Positions 1 to 5,500 of a stretch of DNA of 15,098 bases are shown piece after piece. The stretch's first letter is position 1; each line of letters opens with the position of its first letter. The notes beneath the pieces are model-generated. The model ran no database searches and had not been told where the DNA came from. It was given only the letters and a program-made list of their open reading frames with translations. The position numbers and the translations under genes are program-made. This stretch comes from GWA2-44-9 sp964429675 (GTDB lineage Bacteria > Patescibacteriota > Minisyncoccia > 2-02-FULL-40-12 > GWA2-44-9), in contig CAYSDF010000020.1 in NCBI GenBank assembly GCA_964429675.1, positions 1 to 15,098 of the forward strand. Direction: 5' to 3'.

Positions 1-428
1 AGGATGGCTGCTTCTAAGCCAACCTCCTACCTGTCTAAGGCAAAATACTTCCTTTAACACTTAGCTTTAATTTAGGGACCTTAATTTGTGATCTGGGCTC
101 TTTCCCTCGCGTACACGAAGCTTTGCCCTCGCGTACTCACTGCCATACATTCCATGAGAGTATTCGGAGTTTGTTTGGTAAGTCTACCCAAAAGGGCACG
201 ACAAACCATTCAGTGCTCTACCCCTCTCATTACTATATGGCGCTGCGCCAAAACGCATTTCGGAGAGAACCAGCTATTACCAAGCTCGATAAGCTTTTCA
301 CTTCCAACCACAACTCATCCAATGGCATTGAGCGACCAACTGGTTCGGGCCTCCATTCCGATTTCTCAGAACTTCACCCTGGTCATGGTTAGCTCGCCTG
401 GCTTCGGGTCTTATCCAAACTGCTTATC

Positions 429-468
429 AAACTTTTCAGAAAAGGTTTTAGCCCTTTCTGAAAAGTTT
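429..468 (-). other. 23S rRNA inserted hairpin, domain II
   Basis: A perfect 14-bp stem (AAACTTTTCAGAAA and its complement), extended by GG/CC past a one-base bulge, lies about 45 bases 5' of the conserved AGACCCGAAG block. E. coli has no matching bases here, near its position 650. The flanks align well once the hairpin is removed, which marks a clean insertion of about 40 bases at a helix tip. Confidence 0.65.
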
Positions 469-661
469 GAAGTCGCGCTTTTAACACTCGGTTTCCCTGT
501 CCTTACGTCCCTCTCGGAACTTAAAGTTGGCAATTTAGATAAACTCGTTGGGTCATTCTTCAATAGGCACACCGTCACCCGTCTCGTCTTGCGACGCTCC
601 AGGCTCCGGCTCTTTGTAGGCATACGGTTTCAGTTACTATTTCACTCCCCTCATCGGGGTG

Positions 662-698
<37 letters not shown>

Positions 699-879
699 AT
701 CACTAAAAGTATTTAGCCTTATCCAGTAGTATGGACTAATTCACCCGGGACAGTCTTATCCCGAGCTACTCAGGTAATAACACAGAAGTTGGTAACGTTT
801 TCGTTTACAGGGCTATCACCTTCTTTGGCTGGCCGTTCCAGGGCCATTCTACTAACGCACCAATTTTTAACTTCTTATA

Positions 880-921
880 AATTTTTAATCCCGGCCACTA
901 TATGCGCCGAAATTAAAAATT
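880..921 (-). other. 23S rRNA expansion hairpin, AT-rich, domain I
   Basis: Two 16-base arms (880-895 and 906-921) pair completely in the rRNA sense if two G-U pairs are allowed, with a 10-base loop. The surrounding stretch, roughly 860-945, has no counterpart in E. coli 23S, where the matching region is about 110 bases shorter. The arms are very AT-rich apart from a GGC/GCC cap. No open frame is present, so an expansion segment fits better than an intron with an endonuclease. Confidence 0.6.
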
Positions 922-1073
922 CAAATGTATTATCCCTATTACCCCCACCTCCAACTAGTAAACTAGCTGAAACTAGGTTTAGGCTCTGCCGCTTTCGCTC
1001 GCCGCTACTTACGGTATCTATTCTATTTCTTTTCCTCTGGTTACTGAGATGTTTCACTTCACCAGGTGCACTC

Positions 1074-1169
1074 CCAGCCCCACTTTTCAAGATTATATAA
1101 AGAGCTTAACTGTTTAGGATATTCTACTACACAGTTATTCTCATCAATTACCACGAAAAGTGGAGCTGG
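1074..1169 (-). other. 23S rRNA expansion hairpin, domain I
   Basis: A 15-base arm at 1155-1169 pairs with 1074-1088, with one G-U pair in the rRNA sense. It encloses a second stem, AACTGT with ACAGTT. By comparison with E. coli this lengthens a domain I arm just 5' of the GAAACATCT block by about 65 bases. It looks like an rRNA expansion segment and has no coding capacity. Confidence 0.6.
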
Positions 1170-1322
1170 GTAATCATGGTTCACATGATTGGGTTTCCCC
1201 ATTCGGTTATCTCCGGATCAAAGGTTGCTAGTCACCTCCCCGAAGCTTATCGCAGACACGCCACGACCTTCATCGCCTTTTAGTGTCAAGGCATCCTCCG
1301 TACGCCCTTGTTGAGTAATATC

Positions 1323-1367
1323 CACACAATTTCCTATTATGACTTCCCGCTAGAAGTCGATTGTGTG
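1323..1367 (-). other. Nested hairpin at the 5' border of 23S rRNA
   Basis: CACACAAT (1323-1330) pairs perfectly with ATTGTGTG (1360-1367), and inside it GACTTC (1341-1346) pairs with GAAGTC (1353-1358). The hairpin abuts the predicted start of mature 23S. In most bacteria the 23S leader pairs with its trailer to make an RNase III substrate; here the leader can fold on itself. It is probably a processing signal. Confidence 0.6.
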
Positions 1368-1399
1368 TTTTGAACTATCTTGATTATTTTTGATTATTC

Positions 1400-1431
1400 A
1401 CCCCGTGATGGCTTTAGCCATTTTACGGGGT
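1400..1431 (-). other. Hairpin H1 of a three-member family, 23S leader
   Basis: On the plus strand the order is ACCCCGT, G, ATGGC, loop TTTA, GCCAT, TTT, ACGGGGT: two perfect stems separated by a G opposite TTT (C opposite AAA in the minus transcript). Hairpins 1679-1715 and 1718-1756 have the same layout with different stem sequences. No U-tract follows on either strand, so it is not an ordinary terminator. Confidence 0.7.
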
Positions 1432-1499
1432 TGCAATTTTTTACCCATTATCTATTTACTGTTTTTAATGTTCAATCTACTAAGCTACCGGTGATTAAC

Positions 1500-1528
1500 C
1501 TTATATCAGATTAATCATCGACAGCCAA
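1500..1528 (-). promoter_or_regulatory. Candidate sigma70 promoter P2 for 23S rRNA
   Basis: On the minus strand, TTGGCT (1528-1523), a 17-base spacer, then TATAAG (1505-1500). Predicted start near 1493, about 170 bases before mature 23S. It lies downstream of the terminator-like hairpin at 1550-1564, so its transcripts would avoid it. Confidence 0.5.
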
Positions 1529-1537
1529 GCCCCTTTA

Positions 1538-1605
1538 AGAAATAAAAATGCCGCTACTAGCGGCTTCTGAGAATACGCACAAAAAATGGACGTTTATCAG
1601 CCGCT
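1538..1605 (-). terminator. Terminator-like hairpin with alternative pairing (possible attenuator)
   Basis: In the minus sense, GCCGCT AGT AGCGGC (1564-1550) is followed by ATTTTTATTTC, a usable intrinsic terminator. The 5' arm can instead pair with an upstream AGCGGCT at 1605-1599, which would break the terminator. The upstream arm overlaps the stop codon of a 12-codon open frame. This layout resembles an attenuator, but the only gene downstream is 23S rRNA. Confidence 0.55.
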
Positions 1606-1635
1606 TTTGTTGGTTAGTTGTATTAAAGTCTTCAT
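1597..1635 (-). CDS. Possible 12-residue leader peptide
   Basis: ATG at 1635 opens MKTLIQLTNKSG, ending in TGA at 1599-1597. It begins about 9 bases after the start predicted for promoter P1 and stops inside the first arm of the attenuator-like structure. There is no Shine-Dalgarno sequence, but most genes here lack one. A frame this short can occur by chance; the only support is its position between promoter and terminator. No residue is clearly over-represented as in amino-acid leader peptides. Confidence 0.2.
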   Translation of the reverse strand: MKTLIQLTNKSG

Positions 1636-1651
1636 CTTTATTGTAGGTAGT

Positions 1652-1681
1652 AGTATAGCAAATGAGGTATCCACAAGTCAA
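1652..1681 (-). promoter_or_regulatory. Strong sigma70 promoter P1 upstream of 23S rRNA
   Basis: On the minus strand, TTGACT (1681-1676), an 18-base spacer ending in TGC, then TATACT (1657-1652). The TG gives an extended -10. Predicted start near 1644. The -35 box overlaps the base of the hairpin at 1679-1715. Confidence 0.65.
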
Positions 1682-1715
1682 GGCCGTGATTGCCATAGGC
1701 AATTTTACGGCCTTG
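1679..1715 (-). other. Hairpin H2 of the three-member family
   Basis: On the plus strand: CAAGGCCGT, G, ATTGCC, loop ATA, GGCAAT, TTT, ACGGCCTTG. Outer stem of 9 bp and inner stem of 6 bp, with the same G-against-TTT internal loop as H1 and H3. The -35 box of P1 overlaps the outer stem. Confidence 0.7.
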
Positions 1716-1717
1716 AA

Positions 1718-1756
1718 CCCCGTGAGACGTGGCAAAGCTTTACGTCTTTTACGTGG
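1718..1756 (-). other. Hairpin H3 of the three-member family
   Basis: On the plus strand: CCCCGT, G, AGACGT, an 11-base loop, ACGTCT, TTT, ACGTGG. The inner stem is perfect at 6 bp; the outer stem has one mismatch. The internal loop is again one G against TTT. It directly abuts H2. Confidence 0.65.
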
Positions 1757-1763
1757 TCAATAG

Positions 1764-1819
1764 CCCCTAAAAACAAGAGTGCCCGATCTGGAGATCGGGC
1801 ACTTAGCGGGCAAGCCCGC
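1764..1819 (-). terminator. Intrinsic terminator with an adjacent hairpin
   Basis: In the minus sense AGTGCCCGATCT (1803-1792) and AGATCGGGCACT (1789-1778) form a 12-bp stem followed by CTTGTTTTTAG. Just upstream, GCGGGC TT GCCCGC (1819-1806) makes a second hairpin. It should end transcripts from map and the small membrane protein gene, and from promoter P3, insulating the 23S promoters P1 and P2. Confidence 0.75.
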
Positions 1820-1831
1820 ATCGGTAGTACT
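1765..1831 (-). ncRNA. Candidate 65-nt small RNA (promoter P3 to terminator)
   Basis: A good promoter at 1838-1866 is followed within about 30 bases by two GC-rich hairpins, the second a strong terminator. The predicted transcript is about 65 nt with almost no unpaired sequence beyond its first 12 bases. It could be a real small RNA, or the aborted product of an rRNA promoter that normally reads through. No known family is recognised. Confidence 0.3.
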
Positions 1832-1837
1832 ATTTAA

Positions 1838-1866
1838 ATCTTACTAGATTGCCTTATTTTTGTCAA
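1838..1866 (-). promoter_or_regulatory. Candidate sigma70 promoter P3
   Basis: On the minus strand, consensus TTGACA (1866-1861), exactly 17 bases, then TAAGAT (1843-1838). Predicted start near 1831. It lies just after the stop of the small membrane protein gene and points at the terminator and 23S region. Confidence 0.55.
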
Positions 1867-1871
1867 TATTT

Positions 1872-2051
1872 TCAAATTTTTTCTTTATCCTTCTTCTGAA
1901 GGTAATAAATGGCACCCCACAAGAGAGCTATGAGAAGATGGATAGCCAAATGTCTTAAGACTTTGTGCTCGGAAAGCCATTTATGAAACTCGCCGTAATC
2001 TTTAGACTGCTGCTTAGAGATGTGATGTTTATCAAGAGATTTTTCCTGCAT
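1872..2051 (-). CDS. Small single-pass membrane protein, unknown function
   Basis: Not recognised. The first ATG gives a 59-residue protein; an in-frame TTG at 2066 would add five residues. The first 35 or so residues are polar and rich in Lys, His and Gln, followed by one hydrophobic segment of about 18 residues (HLAIHLLIALLWGAIYYL) and a short KKDKEK tail, consistent with a C-terminal anchor in the cytoplasmic membrane. A perfect TATAAT at 2063-2058 puts the likely transcript start on the A of ATG 2051, so the mRNA may be leaderless, although no good -35 is visible. It ends in TGA, the only TGA stop among the larger genes here. It starts 22 bases after map. Confidence 0.6.
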   Translation of the reverse strand: MQEKSLDKHHISKQQSKDYGEFHKWLSEHKVLRHLAIHLLIALLWGAIYYLQKKDKEKI

Positions 2052-2057
2052 GCATTC

Positions 2058-2063
2058 ATTATA
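2058..2063 (-). promoter_or_regulatory. Consensus -10 box (TATAAT) for the small membrane protein gene
   Basis: TATAAT on the minus strand lies 6 bases before ATG 2051. No convincing -35 is found at 16-18 bases (the best is TTCTAA at 17). If used, transcription would begin at or next to the ATG. Confidence 0.35.
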
Positions 2064-2072
2064 CAATAAACC

Positions 2073-2846
2073 CTAGATCGTTAGAACAAGCGGCCCCTTG
2101 CCTGTGATTGCAACGGTATGCTCAAAGTGAGCCGCAAGACTGCCGTCTTTGGTCATAAAAACAAAGCCATCTTTACCGACTTTTACTTTCCAATCGCCAG
2201 TTACAACCATTGGCTCAATAGCAATTACCATTCCGGGTTCTAGTTTTTCTCCGGTTCCAGCTTCTCCATAATTTGGCACCTGGGGAGGCTCATGTAACTC
2301 CTGGCCGATGCCATGACCTACTAAATCTCTGACAACATTGAATCCTTCGAGCTCAACGAATTTTTGCACCGCCCAGCCGATATCCCCTACCGTATTACCG
2401 GCTCGGGCTTTCGATATCCCTATTTCCAGTGCTTGCTTAGTAATTTTTATTAATTTTCTTTTCTCAGATAAATCTTTTTTAAAAACATTAGAGATTTTAT
2501 TTTCTTTAGTTACTAAAACCGTAACCGCAGAGTCAGTGTGAAAACCTTTGTATAAAATTCCGAAATCAAGCTTACAGACATCGCCCTCTTTTAATTTTCT
2601 TTCTGACGGTAAGCCATGAACTACTTCTTCGTTCAACGAGATACATGACACGGCCGGATAATTATCATATCCAAGGAAAGACGACTTAGCGCCATATTTA
2701 AAAATAAGCTCTTTGGCGAGCTTATCCAAATAATCAGTGGCGACTCCAGGCTTAGCATTTTCTTCCATCTCTTGTAAAATCTTGGCCAGAATTGCTCCAC
2801 CCTCTTTCATTATCTCAACTTCTTTTTTTGTTTTGATATTAATCAT
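2073..2846 (-). CDS. map: Methionine aminopeptidase, type I
   Basis: Removes the initiator methionine from new proteins in the cytoplasm. The 257 residues are normal for the class. All five metal ligands of the pita-bread fold are visible: Asp94 and Asp105 (DFGILYKGFHTD), His178 (GHGIGQELHEPP), Glu211 (AIEPMVV) and Glu242 (FEHTV); His77 (VVHGLP) matches the catalytic histidine. There is no N-terminal zinc-finger extension, so it is the short bacterial type. ATG 2846 is preceded by ACAGGGTAA, at best a weak ribosome site. It is followed not by infA, as in many bacteria, but by a small membrane protein gene. A separate promoter is likely at 2904-2932. Confidence 0.97.
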   Translation of the reverse strand: MINIKTKKEVEIMKEGGAILAKILQEMEENAKPGVATDYLDKLAKELIFKYGAKSSFLGYDNYPAVSCISLNEEVVHGLPSERKLKEGDVCKLDFGILYKGFHTDSAVTVLVTKENKISNVFKKDLSEKRKLIKITKQALEIGISKARAGNTVGDIGWAVQKFVELEGFNVVRDLVGHGIGQELHEPPQVPNYGEAGTGEKLEPGMVIAIEPMVVTGDWKVKVGKDGFVFMTKDGSLAAHFEHTVAITGKGPLVLTI

Positions 2847-2903
2847 TTACCCTGTTAAATAAGATTTGAGCCTATGTAAAATTTACTGTCCCGAATAGAT
2901 TTT

Positions 2904-2932
2904 AATATATACACGTAGTAAAACATAGTAAA
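2904..2932 (-). promoter_or_regulatory. Candidate promoter for map
   Basis: On the minus strand TTTACT (2932-2927), 17 bases, TATATT (2909-2904), in the 93-base gap between adk and map. Matches to consensus are 4/6 and 5/6. An ACATAG/CTATGT inverted repeat surrounds the -10 region. Confidence 0.4.
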
Positions 2933-2939
2933 TTTAAAA

Positions 2940-3644
2940 TTATTTAACGGGGTGAACTATATGTTCTTGTAATTCTTTCCAGACACTTTGAGCAACTTCA
3001 TCTATAGTTTGCTCTCCCGGAATATCTTTTAATTCGATCCCTCTTTTTGTCATAAATTCTATCGCCGGAATGGTTCTATTATCATATTCTCCCAACCTAA
3101 CCCTAATTACATCGGGCTTATCCAACGCTCTTTTGATAATTTTGCCTCCGTCATCAGGACATGTTGTTGGATTATTTTTAGCTACCTCTGGATGTATTGG
3201 ATGACCATACTCGCAATATAATCTTTGACTATTCCTTTCTATTGATACATCTCCGGAAACATGGAGCTTAAAAATAAGCATGGAATCTTTGCCATATTTG
3301 GCCTCTAAGTTAGGGATTAAATTTTCAGCCTCTGGAAGAGTCCTAGGAGAACCGGAAAATATTATTCCTCTAGCGCCGCTACTCATAATATCTTCAATCG
3401 CTCTACCTACTACCTTTGACACCCAGCTTGGAGTTAAGAGTTCTCCCTCTTCCCACATTTTCTTTTCCTTAAGCATGTCTTCGTAGTCTGGATCTTCTGG
3501 CTTAGCATTTCTAAATTTGGCCTCAAGAGCCTTAGAGGTAGTAAAAAAATTGAAGCCTATTTTAGCCATCAAAATAGCAGCTTGCGTGTCCTTTCCTGAA
3601 CCAACTGGACCCATAAAGAATATAAATTTCTTAGATAATTCCAT
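2940..3644 (-). CDS. adk: Adenylate kinase-like nucleoside monophosphate kinase (divergent)
   Basis: A 234-residue P-loop kinase in the secY-adk-map position where bacteria encode adenylate kinase (AMP + ATP to 2 ADP). The Walker A loop is GPVGSGKDT at 12-20. The LID at about 138-172 keeps possible zinc ligands Cys144, His148, Cys162 and Asp165. The AMP side is unusual: the family motif DGFPRT reads SGSPRT (97-102), the usual TGDxLR reads TSKALE (36-41), and the Gln after PRTxP is Glu105. These changes remove residues that normally bind AMP and magnesium, so substrate choice is uncertain. ATG 3644 has no Shine-Dalgarno. A terminator separates it from secY. Confidence 0.85.
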   Translation of the reverse strand: MELSKKFIFFMGPVGSGKDTQAAILMAKIGFNFFTTSKALEAKFRNAKPEDPDYEDMLKEKKMWEEGELLTPSWVSKVVGRAIEDIMSSGARGIIFSGSPRTLPEAENLIPNLEAKYGKDSMLIFKLHVSGDVSIERNSQRLYCEYGHPIHPEVAKNNPTTCPDDGGKIIKRALDKPDVIRVRLGEYDNRTIPAIEFMTKRGIELKDIPGEQTIDEVAQSVWKELQEHIVHPVK

Positions 3645-3670
3645 AATTTGATATTAACAGATATCTTATA

Positions 3671-3702
3671 AAAAACAAAAAGCTCCTCTCTAGGGGCTTT
3701 TT
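3671..3702 (-). terminator. Intrinsic terminator after secY
   Basis: In the minus sense AAAAAGC-c-CCT, loop AGAG, AGG-a-GCTTTTT is followed by GTTTTTT. It lies 50 bases after the secY stop and 27 before adk, so adk may be expressed by read-through or from its own weak start. The A/T flanks could also let it work on the plus strand, where no gene is seen. Confidence 0.75.
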
Positions 3703-3711
3703 GAAAAATAT

Positions 3712-3732
3712 TTAGTATTCGTACATCGAGAG
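3712..3732 (-). repeat. Duplicate of the secY 3' end (LSMYEY-stop)
   Basis: On the minus strand this reads CTC TCG ATG TAC GAA TAC TAA, translating to LSMYEY and a stop, the same as the last six codons and stop of secY at 3752-3772 (TTA AGT ATG TAT GAA TAC TAA). The copy is 40 bases downstream and in a different frame from secY. The differences are synonymous. Confidence 0.7.
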
Positions 3733-3751
3733 TCCAAAGACAAAATCAGGA

Positions 3752-5011
3752 TTAGTATTCATACATACTTAACTGCGCATCGACTTGTTTCATGATCTCA
3801 AGTGCCACTGAAACAACGATCAATATGGATGTACCTCCAACCTGAAAAGCAGTGATACCGGTAGCGCCACGAACAATATTAGGCAAGATGGCAATGACTC
3901 CTAAGAAAATAGCGCCGACTAATGTAACTCTGTTTAATAAGTGTGTAAGAAACTGAGCCGTCATCGGTCCGGGTCGAATCCCGGGAATATATCCTCCCTG
4001 TTTCTGAACATTCTCTGAAATTGATTTGGGATCAAAGGTAACTGCTGTGTAGAAATATGTGAAAACAACAACCAAGATAAAGTAGAAGGTCGCGTACCAA
4101 AACTGATTTTGAAGAAATGAATTAACAGAAGAGGCTACGCCTGAAAGCAAGGCGATCTTGGAACCGGCCAAAAAATTAGCAATCATACCCGGGAAAAGAA
4201 GAATCGACAGAGCAAAGATAATCGGGATAACGCCGGCATTGTTGACTCTCATTGGCAGATAAGTAGAGACGCCGCCATATACTTTAGATCCACGCACTCT
4301 TCTAGCGTAGTTTACAGGAATATTTCTCTGAGCTTCGGAAATATAAATAACCCCTACGATAACAATCAGAGCAACAACAATCAATCCTATATATGTAAAT
4401 ATATCATTGGAGGTGTATGAAAAAGCTGCTTGCTTAATACTGTTTGGAAAGCGGGCTACTATACCGGCTAAGATTAAAAGTGAGGCGCCATTGCCAAGAT
4501 TTTTCTCTGAAATCAATTCCCCAAGCCACATGAAAAATACACTTCCGGCAGTAACCACTATCAAGGTCGCCACCCAATCCATAAGACTGAGATTGCTTAT
4601 GACATTTTGACGAGATAGTAAGACCAAGAATCCATAGCCTTGAAGAATAGCCAGGGGCACGGTTAAGAAACGCGAATACTGATTGAATCTCATTCGCCCG
4701 GCTTCTCCTTCATATTTATACATCTGCTCAAGAGAAGGAAAAATCATGGTTAAAAGCTGCATGATAATAGACGAGGTAATATAAGGACCTAAGCCCAACA
4801 TTCCTATTGAAAGGGCAGACAGAGATCCTCCGGTGAAGGTACTGATCAACCCGAAGAATTGATTCTGAGCTAAGAAATCCTTCAGTTTTGAAGAATCTAT
4901 AGCCGGGATCGGAATATTAGAAACTAGTCTGAAGATGACCAACAGAGCAAGGATAAACAGAACCTTGTTTCTTAGCTCGGGTCTTTTAAAAATTTGGAGA
5001 ATTTTGTTCAT
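3752..5011 (-). CDS. secY: Protein translocase subunit SecY
   Basis: Central channel of the SecYEG translocon in the cytoplasmic membrane. The 419 residues give the expected ten membrane helices. Family landmarks in order: an amphipathic N-terminus with FKRPELRNKVLF, the plug and helix 2 region with IGMLGLGPYITSSIIMQLL, GNGASLLILAGI, the cytoplasmic loop YISEAQRNIPVNYARRV, RVNNAGVIPIIFA, and GGYIPGIRPG before the last helices. It ends AQLSMYEY. It follows rplO after 12 bases, the normal place. ATG 5011 has no ribosome-binding sequence. The downstream region contains an out-of-frame copy of its last codons and a terminator. Confidence 0.98.
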   Translation of the reverse strand: MNKILQIFKRPELRNKVLFILALLVIFRLVSNIPIPAIDSSKLKDFLAQNQFFGLISTFTGGSLSALSIGMLGLGPYITSSIIMQLLTMIFPSLEQMYKYEGEAGRMRFNQYSRFLTVPLAILQGYGFLVLLSRQNVISNLSLMDWVATLIVVTAGSVFFMWLGELISEKNLGNGASLLILAGIVARFPNSIKQAAFSYTSNDIFTYIGLIVVALIVIVGVIYISEAQRNIPVNYARRVRGSKVYGGVSTYLPMRVNNAGVIPIIFALSILLFPGMIANFLAGSKIALLSGVASSVNSFLQNQFWYATFYFILVVVFTYFYTAVTFDPKSISENVQKQGGYIPGIRPGPMTAQFLTHLLNRVTLVGAIFLGVIAILPNIVRGATGITAFQVGGTSILIVVSVALEIMKQVDAQLSMYEY

Positions 5012-5023
5012 ATTCTTCGACGC

Positions 5024-5494
5024 TTATTTAATAGTACCGCCTGCCTTTAAAACCTTGGCCTCGGCCGATTTAGATAATTTGAATCCTTGCAGGTTAATTT
5101 TTTTTGTAAGTGTTCCGCCGCCAAGAATTTTCAAGCCGTTCTTTGAATTTCCTACTAGCCCCTTTTCCATAAGCATATTGGGCGTTATTACTTTTTCATC
5201 AAATTGATTAAAAAATCCCAGATTCAAAACTTCTGGCTTATCATGCCTAAGCTGAAAATATCTATGCTTGGGATGAGGATTGGAACCGCCCGGCTTTTTT
5301 GAAGCGCCCCGCTGTTTTGGAAATAACTGCCAAAGCCTGCTGTCTCCACCTCTAAAACCAGGTTTAACACCTGCACCGGCTCGCGATTTCTGACCCTTAG
5401 TTCCTTTACCGGAAGTGGTACCACGCTTGCCTCCTCTTCCGACTCTCTTTCTGTTCTTTCTTGGGGTATTTGGTTTTAATTTACTTAAATCCAT
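5024..5494 (-). CDS. rplO: Large ribosomal subunit protein L15 (uL15)
   Basis: A 156-residue L15, an rRNA-binding protein that joins the 50S during assembly. The N-terminal loop is typical: MDLSKLKPNTPRKNRKRVGRG, GKRGTTSGKGTKGQKSRAG and KPGFRGGDSRLWQLFPKQRG. The globular C-terminal domain contains VLNLGFFNQFDEKVITPNML and ends with KAGGTIK. It follows rpsE after 6 bases. In most bacteria rpmD (L30) lies between rpsE and rplO; here there is no room for it. There is no Shine-Dalgarno sequence. Low-mass aromatic and basic N-terminal regions like this are normal for the family. Confidence 0.97.
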   Translation of the reverse strand: MDLSKLKPNTPRKNRKRVGRGGKRGTTSGKGTKGQKSRAGAGVKPGFRGGDSRLWQLFPKQRGASKKPGGSNPHPKHRYFQLRHDKPEVLNLGFFNQFDEKVITPNMLMEKGLVGNSKNGLKILGGGTLTKKINLQGFKLSKSAEAKVLKAGGTIK

Positions 5495-5500
5495 ATAAAA

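Noticed and set aside
920..950. TAGGGATAAT in the 23S minus strand, similar to part of the I-SceI homing endonuclease site
   Set aside because: Only about ten bases agree and the rest of the site is absent; no endonuclease frame or intron boundary is seen.
1535..1735. 66-codon minus-strand frame across the 23S leader
   Set aside because: It runs through two hairpins, two promoters and a terminator, has mixed low-quality composition and no start signal.
1586..1837. 83-codon plus-strand frame across the 23S leader
   Set aside because: It is the complement of the promoter and hairpin region and shows no protein-like hydrophobic or charge pattern.
1323..1871. tRNA genes in the spacer before 23S
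   Set aside because: No cloverleaf with a GTTCRANNC T-arm was found; the strong stems are simple hairpins.
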